Assembly (NCBI GenBank): GCA_036397815.1 | Contig: DASWIE010000099.1 | Location: forward strand, 1 to 24,513 | Length of the DNA: 24,513 nt | Direction: 5' to 3' | Origin: DASQFY01 sp036397815 | GTDB lineage: Bacteria; Chloroflexota; Limnocylindria; QHBO01 | Shown: positions 1 to 6,855 of the stretch, in pieces | Numbering within the stretch: the first letter of the stretch is position 1 | Layout: each line of letters starts with the position of its first letter | Translations under genes and position numbers: made by a program | Notes under the pieces: model-generated | The model's input: the letters and a program-made list of their open reading frames with translations, nothing else | Databases searched by the model: none | Told to the model about the DNA's origin: nothing

Positions 1-42
1 GTCGGCGCCCAGGAGCCGAGGACGGCCGTGGGCAGATGCGAG

Positions 43-552
43 CTACCAGCCCTCCTCGTGCACGACAGCCTCGAGCGGCACGCGACCGCCGGGCCGGTTC
101 GGTGCCCTGAGCTTGGAGGGGTCCGCCGGATAGCCGAAGGAGAGCAGGAAGTCGCAGCGCTGCCCTTCAGGCAGACCCAGAAGGGTCGCGGCCACCGTGT
201 GATGGTGGACGGTCGCCGGGACGCTGCCGATGCCAAGCTCCCAGGCGGCCAGCACCATGTTCTGCGCGGCGCGGCCGAGGTCCCACGGGAGCGTGGAGCC
301 CTTCGCGTCCGGAGTGACCTGGGCGATCGCAACCGCCGCGCCGGCCAGGTGGTCGGCATAGCGGCCAACGCGCGTGAGCTCGCGAAGGTGCTCGCGGTCT
401 CGCACCACGATGAAGGCCCAGCGCTGCTCGTTCTTCGAGCTGCCGGCACGCCGCCCGGCGTTCAGGATCCGATCCAGGTGCTCAGCCTCCAGCGGCCGCT
501 CAGCGAACTGCCGAACGACACGCACCGAGTTGATCGCCTGCCATGTCTCCAT
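43..552 (-). CDS. Nitroreductase family protein
   Basis: A 169-residue protein of the FMN-dependent nitroreductase fold, which reduces nitro groups, quinones or related compounds with NAD(P)H in the cytoplasm. The N-terminal NSVRVVRQFAERPLE segment matches the family's phosphate-binding R-x-x-R-x-F-x-x-x-P start, followed by AGRRAGSSKNEQRWAFIVV, the usual 'A-x-x-A-P-S-x-x-N-x-Q-P-W' flavin and dimer region. The AAQNMVLAAWELGIGSV stretch (about residues 95-111) is the family's typical helix, and LLSFGYPAD is the typical late strand. It is at the short end for the family (usually 170-220 residues). Its ATG shares one base with the TGA of the upstream alaX gene (TGATG), so it is probably translationally coupled as the last gene of a tetR-alaX-nitroreductase operon. 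The substrate cannot be told from sequence. Confidence 0.9.
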   Translation of the reverse strand: METWQAINSVRVVRQFAERPLEAEHLDRILNAGRRAGSSKNEQRWAFIVVRDREHLRELTRVGRYADHLAGAAVAIAQVTPDAKGSTLPWDLGRAAQNMVLAAWELGIGSVPATVHHHTVAATLLGLPEGQRCDFLLSFGYPADPSKLRAPNRPGGRVPLEAVVHEEGW

Positions 553-1274
553 CAGGCGTCAAGCACCTCGATCCGGATCCGTTTGTTGATGCGGCCCTTG
601 CTCTCGTAGCCGGTGACCCGCACCTGGCCGATCTCGCCGGTGCGCGCCACGTGGGTGCCTCCATCGGCCTGGAGGTCCAGTCCGACGATCTCGATGGTTC
701 GCACCTCCTCGATGCCCGCAGGCAGCAGGTTGATCTTGGTGCGAATCAGGTCGGGGATGGCGAACGCCTCGTCCCGGGGCAGCACCGCCACCCGGATCTC
801 GCGGTCGGCGCCGATCTCCTCGTTGACCCGCCGCTCGATCTCGGCCACCAGGTCGCCGTGCATCGTCTTGAACTCGAAATCCATCCGCCCGCTGAGCGGT
901 TCCATGTTGCCGCCGGTGACCGATGCCTGGTGGTCGCGCCAGATGACGCCGCACAGGACGTGCAGCGCGGAGTGGGTCCGCATCAGCGCGTGGCGGCGGT
1001 CCCAGTCCAGCTCGACCGTCACCGTCGCCCCTACAGCCGGCAGCTCAGCCGCATCCTCCAGCTCGTGCCAGATCTCGGAGCCCACCTTGCGCGCCGAGCT
1101 GACGCGCCAGGCGCGATCCTCACCGACCCGCAGCCAGCCGGTGTCCGCCGGCTGGCCTCCGCCGCCCGGGTAGAAGGGAGTCGCATCGGTCGTCACCGCC
1201 GCGCCATCGGTCTCGACCACGCGCGCCAGGACCGACCGGACGTACGCGTCGCGGTAGCAGATGGCGTCGCTCAT
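552..1274 (-). CDS. alaX: AlaX-like alanyl-tRNA editing protein
   Basis: A 240-residue stand-alone homologue of the AlaRS editing domain, expected to deacylate mischarged Ser- or Gly-tRNA(Ala) in the cytoplasm. The FYPGGGGQPAD motif (residues 34-44) is the conserved glycine-rich signature, HSALH (101-105) is the HxxxH zinc pair, and DGGTHVARTGEIG (from 204) is the second metal motif. The Cys of canonical CGGTH is Asp204 here, a variant I believe occurs in some bacterial AlaX proteins. The fused N-terminal barrel and editing domain, without synthetase or C-Ala domains, fits the medium AlaX class. The start codon overlaps the stop of the upstream tetR gene (ATGA), and the 3' end overlaps the nitroreductase start by one base, so the three genes look like one transcript. 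Control of a tRNA-proofreading factor by a linked TetR protein is uncommon. Confidence 0.93.
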   Translation of the reverse strand: MSDAICYRDAYVRSVLARVVETDGAAVTTDATPFYPGGGGQPADTGWLRVGEDRAWRVSSARKVGSEIWHELEDAAELPAVGATVTVELDWDRRHALMRTHSALHVLCGVIWRDHQASVTGGNMEPLSGRMDFEFKTMHGDLVAEIERRVNEEIGADREIRVAVLPRDEAFAIPDLIRTKINLLPAGIEEVRTIEIVGLDLQADGGTHVARTGEIGQVRVTGYESKGRINKRIRIEVLDA

Positions 1275-1876
1275 GCGCGAGCCGTGGCGTCGGCGCCGGC
1301 TCCGAACAGGAAGAGGTCAATGTTGCGGTACAGCTCGATGCGGAGCTGCGTCAGCGGGAAGTCGCCACCCGCGCGCACCAGCGTGCCGGTGGCCAGGTCG
1401 ACCAGCTGCCGCTGGTACGTGGCCCGGTCCTCCTGGTTGCGGACACGGCCCTCGGCGGCGAGCGCGTCCAGGACGCCCGCGATGAGCGCCGGATATCGCA
1501 TCGTCTCCATCGCCACCTGGCGGCGCCGCGCATCGGGGTGCGCCACTTCGCGCGCCACCGCGGCCATGACGGTCGGCTCGCGGGCGGCGATCTGGGCGAG
1601 CACGTCAACGAGCGAGCGGAGCGTGGCGCGGGCTGACCGTCGACGGCCGCCCGACAGCGCGCCAGCGGCGATCTCGTCGACGTAGCGCGCGCCGATCTCG
1701 CACAGGATCAGCTCCTTGTACGGGAAGTAGTTGAAGACGCTGGTCCGGCTGGTGCCGGCCGCACGGGCGATCTCGTCCATGGTGGTCGCCTCGACCCCGC
1801 GCTCAGCAAACAGGCGCTCGGCGGCGTCCACCAGCGCCTGCCGGGTCGCAGCCTTCTTGACATCTCGCGCGCCCAC
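1271..1876 (-). CDS. TetR/AcrR family transcriptional regulator
   Basis: About 201 residues. A typical TetR N-terminal DNA-binding domain is visible: RQALVDAAERLFAERGVEATT is helix 1 and the turn, and MDEIARAAGTSRTSVFNYF is the helix-turn-helix with recognition helix. A variable all-helical ligand and dimer domain follows. I chose the GTG at 1876 (VGARDVKKAATRQ), because the longer frame to 1906 adds a segment unlike TetR N-termini. No Shine-Dalgarno precedes this GTG, but a TAGCCT box on the minus strand lies about 8 bases upstream, consistent with a leaderless or very short-leader message. It is the first gene of the operon with alaX and nitroreductase (4-base ATGA overlap) and is divergent from the DUF885 gene, so it may repress its own operon and perhaps the neighbour. 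The ligand is unknown. Confidence 0.9.
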   Translation of the reverse strand: MGARDVKKAATRQALVDAAERLFAERGVEATTMDEIARAAGTSRTSVFNYFPYKELILCEIGARYVDEIAAGALSGGRRRSARATLRSLVDVLAQIAAREPTVMAAVAREVAHPDARRRQVAMETMRYPALIAGVLDALAAEGRVRNQEDRATYQRQLVDLATGTLVRAGGDFPLTQLRIELYRNIDLFLFGAGADATARA

Positions 1877-1924
1877 GTGAAGGAGGAGGCTAGCAGTCCT
1901 GAGCACGGAAGTGAACGCCCTTGC

Positions 1925-1930
1925 TACGAT
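1925..1930 (+). promoter_or_regulatory. Extended -10 box of the DUF885 gene
   Basis: TACGAT preceded by TGC (TGnTACGAT, an extended -10) ends seven bases before the ATG at 1938. A transcript starting at the usual distance would begin at or beside the start codon, so translation would be leaderless. No Shine-Dalgarno is seen before 1938. The same spacing recurs at several genes in the window. Confidence 0.5.
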
Positions 1931-1937
1931 GCGATCG

Positions 1938-3608
1938 ATGGACTTTCCCGCAGTGGTCGCCGACGTCCTGGCCGGCTACTTTCGCCACAGCCCCGTGCAT
2001 GCCACCGAGATCGGCCACCACGACGGCGACGGCACCTGGCCCGACCTGACCGAGGCCGGCCGTCAGGCTCGGCTGGCGTGGCTGGCCGAGACGACCGCCC
2101 GCCTGGAGAGCGTCGATCCGGGAACCCTGTCGCGCGACGACGGCATCGACCAGCGGATCCTGCTGGAGCAGCTGGCGGCGATGCAGTTCGGCGAGGAGAC
2201 GCTGCGCGAGGAGACGTGGAACCCGCTCGCCTACGTCTACCTGTTCGGGAACGGGCTGTTCACCCTGCTGGCACGCGGCTTCGCGCCGCTCGACCAGCGG
2301 CTGCGCAGCGTGGTGAGCCGCCTCCGCGGCCTCCCAGCCGCGCTCGAGGCCGCGCGCGAGACGCTGTCCGCCGGCGGGCCGCGCCCGGTTAGCCGCTTCC
2401 ACACCGAGAAGGCAGTGGAGCGAATGTCCGGCGTGGCCGACCTCGCGCGCAGCGCGGTCGACGAGGCAAAGCAGGTGGACGCGGCGCTGCGCGACGAGGT
2501 GTCGTCCGCGGCTACGGAGGCCGTCGCCGCGATCGAGGCTTTCACGGCCTGGCTTCGCGACGAGCTGCTGCCGACCGCCCACGGCGACTTTCGGCTGGGC
2601 TCGGAGCTTCACGCCGCCAAGTTCCGCCACGCGCTGAAGACGCAGGTCACGCCCCAGGAGCTGGAGAGCCGCGCCGAGGCTGCTTTCGAGGAGGCTCGCG
2701 CGGAGATGGTGCGGCTCGCCCGCGAGCTCTGGCCGGCCTGGATCGGCGATGCGCCGCCGCCCGATGACGACGGCCAGGTCGTCCGCCGCGTGCTCGACGC
2801 CATCGCCGCCGAGCATCCCGCCGAGGGCGAGCTGCTGGATTACTGCCGCGCCGAGAACGCCCGGATCGAGGCCTTCGTCGCCGAGCGCGATCTCATCGGT
2901 CTTGCGGATGAACCGATGCAGATCGTCTGGACCCCACAGTTCCTCCGCGCCTTCGGGGGCGCGATGCTGATCCCACCCGGCCCGCTCGACCGCGGCCTGG
3001 ACAGCTTCTTCGCCATCACTCCGATGCCCGACGACTGGGGGCCCGAGCGCAGGGAGTCATACCTGCGCGAGGACAACGACAGGATGCTTCGCCTGCTCAC
3101 CATCCACGAGGCGGTGCCCGGCCACTACCTGCAGCTGGCCTACTCGAACCGATCCCCGTCGCTGGTGCGCGCGGTCTTCGCCTCAGGCGTCTTCGCCGAG
3201 GGATGGGCGGTCTACATCACCCAGGTGATGATGGACGTCGGCTACGGGGCCGATGACCCCGCGCTCATGCTCGTCCATTGGAAGTTCTACGTCCGCTCCA
3301 TGACCAACGCGATCATGGACATCCGCATCCACGCCGGATCGATGGACGAGGCCGAGGCGATGCAGCTGATGGTAGAGGGCGGATTCCAGGAGGAGGGCGA
3401 GGCGGCCAACAAGTGGGATCGCGCGCGCCTCTCGTCGACGCAGCTGTGCGAGTACTTCCTGGGGAGCGTGGAGATGCACGACCTCGAGGCTGAAGCGCGG
3501 CGCCGCGCGGCCGCCGGGGAGGAGTTCGTCTACCGCCCGTTCCTGGAGTCGGTGCTGGCGCACGGCACCCCGTCCACGCCGGTCATCCGCGAGCTGCTCT
3601 TCGGCTAG
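1938..3608 (+). CDS. DUF885 family protein (putative metallopeptidase-like)
   Basis: A 556-residue protein of the DUF885 family, large soluble helical proteins related to zinc carboxypeptidases and peptidases; the substrate is unknown. The family signature HEAVPGHYLQ (His390, Glu391, His396) is present, followed about 40 residues later by the Glu-containing FAEGWAVYITQ segment that supplies the third ligand in this group. The C-terminal block with EAMQLMVEGGFQEEGEA and STQLCEYFLG is also typical of DUF885. Length is normal (550-600). I chose the ATG at 1938 (MDFPAVVADVLAGYF) over the upstream GTG at 1911 because of the -10 box just before it and the absence of a signal-like extension. No signal peptide is visible, so it is probably cytoplasmic. 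It is convergent with the serine hydrolase gene, with 20 bases between the stops. Confidence 0.9.
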   Translation: MDFPAVVADVLAGYFRHSPVHATEIGHHDGDGTWPDLTEAGRQARLAWLAETTARLESVDPGTLSRDDGIDQRILLEQLAAMQFGEETLREETWNPLAYVYLFGNGLFTLLARGFAPLDQRLRSVVSRLRGLPAALEAARETLSAGGPRPVSRFHTEKAVERMSGVADLARSAVDEAKQVDAALRDEVSSAATEAVAAIEAFTAWLRDELLPTAHGDFRLGSELHAAKFRHALKTQVTPQELESRAEAAFEEARAEMVRLARELWPAWIGDAPPPDDDGQVVRRVLDAIAAEHPAEGELLDYCRAENARIEAFVAERDLIGLADEPMQIVWTPQFLRAFGGAMLIPPGPLDRGLDSFFAITPMPDDWGPERRESYLREDNDRMLRLLTIHEAVPGHYLQLAYSNRSPSLVRAVFASGVFAEGWAVYITQVMMDVGYGADDPALMLVHWKFYVRSMTNAIMDIRIHAGSMDEAEAMQLMVEGGFQEEGEAANKWDRARLSSTQLCEYFLGSVEMHDLEAEARRRAAAGEEFVYRPFLESVLAHGTPSTPVIRELLFG

Positions 3609-3628
3609 GTCTGTGGCGGGCGCGGCGC

Positions 3629-4852
3629 CTATGGCTGCTCGGGCGCCCCCGCCAGCGCCAGGTCCAGGATCGAGAGCTGTTCCGGCTCCTTGGCCGCCAG
3701 CAGCTCCGCCGGGTCATAGCGATTCCCGGTCGACAGCAGCACGAGCGTCACCCCGTCGCCCGGCAGGTGGATGAGCAGCGAGGTGAATCCCCGCAGCAGG
3801 CCGGAGTGGCCATACCCGGGCCGGCCGCCGACCGTCATCAGCTCGGCCCCCAGCCCGTAGTCGTTCTCGTCGAAGGTGAGCATCCGCTTGCGGCTGGCAC
3901 TCCTCAGTACGTGACCGTCGTACAGCGCGTCCCCCCAGCGCAGCATGTCGCCGGCGGTCGCGTACATCGAGCCGGAGGTCCAGAACGCGCTGGACCAGGC
4001 CGGCGGCATGAGCCATGGGGCGCCCGGCTCGCCGAGCATCCCACTGCCATCCATCCGCAGCGGCTCGAGCAGCCGCGTCTCCAGGACCTGGGCGAAGGGC
4101 TGGCCGGTCACGTGCTCCACGATCATCCCAAGGAGCACGTAGTTGGTATTCGAGTAACCCCAGTCCGCCCCGGGCGCCCACCAGGGCGCTCCAACGGCCG
4201 CCACCACCTCGGCGGGGGTGAACACGTGCTCGGTATCGTTGTTCAGCTGCGGCCGAAGTGGTTTCACGAGGTCGGCAATCCCGCTTGAATGGTGGAGGAG
4301 CTGCTCGACGGTGACGCCGGCCGGGACGACCACGCCCGGCAGCAGCGTGGCCACCTCCGCGTCGAGCGATAGCCGCCGCTCCTGGACCAGCTGCAGGACG
4401 ATCGCCGCCACGAACGTCTTGGTGATGCTGGCGATCCCGAAGGGCGACTCGCCGGTGAGGGGCGTGACACCGTCGCGCGCCAGTCCCGACGCTCCGGTCC
4501 AGCCGTGCCCGCCGGGGACGGAGATGCCCACCACCAGCGTGTCGAGGTCGAATGCCGTCCGCGCACGATCGACCGCCAGCTGCAGCTCCGCGGCCTGCTC
4601 GGCTGGAACCGGCGTCAGCTCCTCGACGCGCGCCGAGCCGACGGTGCCATCGACCGGCTCTGGCCGCGTGATGACGTGTGGAACGGTGTCGAACGGGTCG
4701 GGGCCGGCCCGTGGCGTGACCTGCGGAGCGGGCGAGAGGGCGGCGCCAGTGACGTCCGGCGCAGTGGTTGGGCTGACGAGCGCCAGGCTCAGGAGCAGGG
4801 CCGCCGTCAGGGCCAGTGCCCAACCGGTGGCGAGGCGCGAATGGCGGGTCAT
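3629..4852 (-). CDS. Exported serine hydrolase, class C beta-lactamase / penicillin-binding family
   Basis: A 407-residue protein of the beta-lactamase class C fold. The three active-site motifs are all visible: SITK (Ser142 nucleophile, Lys145), YSN (Tyr233-Asn235) and HSG (349-351, in place of KTG). This set is typical of D-Ala-D-Ala carboxypeptidase or esterase-like members rather than true beta-lactamases. Residues 1-27 form a basic n-region plus hydrophobic stretch (WALALTAALLLSLALV), so the protein is exported or membrane-anchored. A roughly 70-residue Pro/Thr-rich linker precedes the catalytic domain. The ATG at 4852 was chosen because it gives the signal sequence and is preceded by a TAGTAT box; the longer frame to 4972 would run through the neighbouring MFS start. 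It is divergent from the MFS gene with 77 bases between them. The natural substrate is unknown. Confidence 0.92.
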   Translation of the reverse strand: MTRHSRLATGWALALTAALLLSLALVSPTTAPDVTGAALSPAPQVTPRAGPDPFDTVPHVITRPEPVDGTVGSARVEELTPVPAEQAAELQLAVDRARTAFDLDTLVVGISVPGGHGWTGASGLARDGVTPLTGESPFGIASITKTFVAAIVLQLVQERRLSLDAEVATLLPGVVVPAGVTVEQLLHHSSGIADLVKPLRPQLNNDTEHVFTPAEVVAAVGAPWWAPGADWGYSNTNYVLLGMIVEHVTGQPFAQVLETRLLEPLRMDGSGMLGEPGAPWLMPPAWSSAFWTSGSMYATAGDMLRWGDALYDGHVLRSASRKRMLTFDENDYGLGAELMTVGGRPGYGHSGLLRGFTSLLIHLPGDGVTLVLLSTGNRYDPAELLAAKEPEQLSILDLALAGAPEQP

Positions 4853-4862
4853 CGCGTCGCAG

Positions 4863-4868
4863 ATACTA
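4863..4868 (-). promoter_or_regulatory. Probable -10 box of the serine hydrolase gene
   Basis: On the minus strand TAGTAT lies 10 bases before the ATG at 4852. Transcription would begin only a few bases before the start codon, giving a very short leader with no Shine-Dalgarno. Confidence 0.45.
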
Positions 4869-4913
4869 GACCACGACCACGTCCGGTGACCTTGGAAGGC
4901 CGGCCGGAATTTG

Positions 4914-4932
4914 TTAGCATTGCTAAGCAATG
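4914..4932. promoter_or_regulatory. Overlapping palindromes (MarR-like operator) containing the MFS start codon
   Basis: CATTGCTAAGCAATG (4918-4932) is a perfect 15-bp palindrome with one central base, and its last three bases are the ATG of the MFS gene. It overlaps a second inverted repeat, TTAGCATTGCTAA (4914-4926). The TAGCAT at 4915-4920 is also a plausible -10 box, so a bound dimer would cover promoter, transcription start and start codon together. The size and TTGC-N3-GCAA form resemble operators of MarR proteins, and a marR gene lies just beyond the transporter (6855-6337). That pairing is inference. Confidence 0.6.
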
Positions 4933-6333
4933 ACCCTCGAGACGCTCCGCCTTCTGCTTTCCGCCGGCCCACCCCAGCTGCGCGTCGTGGCCAGCGGGGA
5001 TCTCCAGGAGGCTGTCGCGCCGCCGCCTCCGCCGGGCGGCTTCCGCCGCGGGTTCTCGGCCCTGCGCCACCCGAACTATCGAACCTACTGGTTCGGCATG
5101 ATCGTGAGCCTCATCGGCACCTGGATGCAGACGGTCAGCCAGCCGTGGCTGGTGCTGCTGCTGGGGGGAAGCCCGCTGCAGGTCGGCGCCGTGATCGCGC
5201 TCCAGTTCGCGCCGGCCATGGTCCTGGCGCCCCTGGGCGGCGTGTTGGCCGATCGGGTCGACAAGCGCCGGACGCTGATGGCGACCCAGGCCGTGGCGAT
5301 GGGCGAGGCGCTCATGCTCTTCAGCCTGACCTTCTCCGGCGTCGTCGAAATCTGGCACATCATGGTGCTGGCCGGCGTGCTGGGCATCGTCAACGCGGTC
5401 GACATGCCGGTGCGCCAGTCGTTTGCCGCCGAGCTGGTGCCGCGGCGCGACCTGATGAACGCGATCGCTCTCAACAGCGCCAGCTTCAACCTTGCGCGCG
5501 TGCTGGGTCCGGCGCTGGCGGGGCTGGCGCTCGTCGTCTACGGGCCGGCTTTCAACTTCGGCGTGAACGCGCTCAGCTACCTGGCCGTGCTGGCAGCGCT
5601 TTGGCGGATGAATCCCCGAGCGCTGCATCGGTCCGAGCGGCCGCCGCAGTTCGCATCGGTCCGCACCAGCCTGGCGGAGGGATTGCGATACGCGCGACGA
5701 ACGCCCACCGTCCTCTGGCCGCTGGTGCTGCTCGGTGGCATGGCCACCTTCGGCATGAACTTCCAGACCCTGCTGCCGCTGTTCGCCCGTAACACGCTTG
5801 CGCTCGACGCCGACGGCTTCGGGCTTCTCTTCGCCGCAATGGGCATCGGCTCGCTGCTCGGCTCGCTCACCCTCGCCTTCGCCGGTTCGCGTCGCCCGAT
5901 GCTGGGGCTGATCCTGGGCGGTGCGGTCGCGTTCGTGGCCTTCGAGGTGGCGCTTGGCCTGTCGCGTTCGCCGTGGGCCGCCTATCCGGTGATCGTGGTG
6001 GTGGGCTTTGCCTCGATGTTGATGGTCAACACCATCAACGTCACCGTCCAGGCCAACGTCCCAAACGAGCTGCGCGGCCGCGTGATGTCGCTCTACGTGA
6101 CCGTCTTCGCCGGCTCAGCGCCGATCGGCGGCTTCTTCGCCGGGGGCGTGGCGCAGGTGTGGGACGCCCCTGCCGCGTTTCTGGCGGGCGCCGCCATCTC
6201 GACTGCCTTCATCGCCCTGGTTGCCTGGAAGCTCCTCTTCAGCAGCCGGGCATGGACCGATGCCGCCGTCTCGACCTCACCGCGCGACCCGGCGGGCGTG
6301 CCGCCCGCGGTGGACCGCCGCGCCGCCCGGTGA
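4930..6333 (+). CDS. MFS transporter, MFS_3 / EntS-like exporter
   Basis: A 467-residue integral membrane protein of the major facilitator superfamily, most like the MFS_3 (enterobactin-exporter-type) drug and metabolite exporters. A roughly 45-residue cytoplasmic N-terminus ends in GFSALRHPNYRTYWFGMIVS, the typical start of helix 1 in this group. Motif A between helices 2 and 3 is GGVLADRVDKRR, and about 12 hydrophobic segments follow. In the second half, NTINVTVQANVPNELRGRVMSLY is characteristic of this subfamily. The ATG lies at the end of a perfect palindrome with a -10-like box just upstream, so expression is probably leaderless and repressible. The gene runs toward the marR gene, with 3 bases between the stop codons. 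The substrate is unknown; drug or toxin export is inferred from family and context. Confidence 0.93.
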   Translation: MTLETLRLLLSAGPPQLRVVASGDLQEAVAPPPPPGGFRRGFSALRHPNYRTYWFGMIVSLIGTWMQTVSQPWLVLLLGGSPLQVGAVIALQFAPAMVLAPLGGVLADRVDKRRTLMATQAVAMGEALMLFSLTFSGVVEIWHIMVLAGVLGIVNAVDMPVRQSFAAELVPRRDLMNAIALNSASFNLARVLGPALAGLALVVYGPAFNFGVNALSYLAVLAALWRMNPRALHRSERPPQFASVRTSLAEGLRYARRTPTVLWPLVLLGGMATFGMNFQTLLPLFARNTLALDADGFGLLFAAMGIGSLLGSLTLAFAGSRRPMLGLILGGAVAFVAFEVALGLSRSPWAAYPVIVVVGFASMLMVNTINVTVQANVPNELRGRVMSLYVTVFAGSAPIGGFFAGGVAQVWDAPAAFLAGAAISTAFIALVAWKLLFSSRAWTDAAVSTSPRDPAGVPPAVDRRAAR

Positions 6334-6336
6334 CGG

Positions 6337-6855
6337 TCAGCGCGACTGCGTGCGGCCCGGCAGCAGCACCTGGAGCTCCTCGAGCGCCGCGGCGACGCCC
6401 GCCCGCCGCTCCCCGGCGAGCGGCTCGATGAGCTCCGCGGCCGCCGCCAGCAGGTCGCGCCGCATGGCACGTGAACGGCGCCGGCCGGCGGGGGTCAGGG
6501 TGAGCCGCACCGTTCGCCGGTCGGCGGGATCGCGCCCACGCTCGGCCAGTCCGGCATCCACCAACCCGATGGCCAGGCGTGTCACCACCGGAGCGGAGAC
6601 GAGCAGGCGGCGAGCGATCTCCGCCTGCGGAACGGGCCCCTCGGCGTCGATGATGCGCAGCACGTTGTACTGCTGGTATGTCAGCTGCCGCCACGTCGAG
6701 CGGCGCCGGGCGTGGGCCAGGAGGTGGCGGAAGACCTGCGGGATCGTGGCGATCAGGCGCGTCTCGAGGTTCAGCTCCGCCGTCTCGGCGGCGCGCGCGC
6801 CCCGCGCCTTTGCGCCGCGCTCCTGAGCGCCGGGAGCCGCCGCGGTGACCGACAT
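6337..6855 (-). CDS. MarR family transcriptional regulator
   Basis: About 172 residues. The central winged helix-turn-helix is clear: LTYQQYNVLRIIDAEGP, then PQAEIARRLLVSAPVVTRLA (helix-turn-helix), then the wing GLAERGRDPADRRTVRLTLT with the conserved DRR. Helical dimer segments flank it (LETRLIATIPQVFRHLLA and the C-terminus). MarR proteins bind palindromic operators and release them on binding phenolic or toxic ligands, usually controlling linked efflux pumps. Here the gene lies between two MFS transporters. Its 3' end almost touches the first, and its start (ATG at 6855; MSVTAAAPG) overlaps the start of the second by 11 bases on the opposite strand. The start is uncertain, because the first 40 residues are low-complexity Ala/Gly/Arg and a later start would remove the overlap. 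Confidence 0.92.
   Translation of the reverse strand: MSVTAAAPGAQERGAKARGARAAETAELNLETRLIATIPQVFRHLLAHARRRSTWRQLTYQQYNVLRIIDAEGPVPQAEIARRLLVSAPVVTRLAIGLVDAGLAERGRDPADRRTVRLTLTPAGRRRSRAMRRDLLAAAAELIEPLAGERRAGVAAALEELQVLLPGRTQSR

Noticed and set aside
543..1685. A 380-codon open frame on the plus strand
   Set aside because: Antisense to alaX and tetR, whose families are certain; its translation has no domain or sensible composition.
1890..2816. A 308-codon open frame on the minus strand
   Set aside because: Shadow of the DUF885 gene with low-complexity translation.
3609..3665. Terminator hairpin between the convergent DUF885 and serine hydrolase genes
   Set aside because: GC-rich inverted segments exist but the pairing is poor and there is no T-run on either strand, so I do not call a terminator.
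4853..4972. Upstream extension of the serine hydrolase to 4972
   Set aside because: The extension would precede the signal peptide, cross the divergent MFS start and lacks family-like sequence; ATG at 4852 gives a proper signal peptide.
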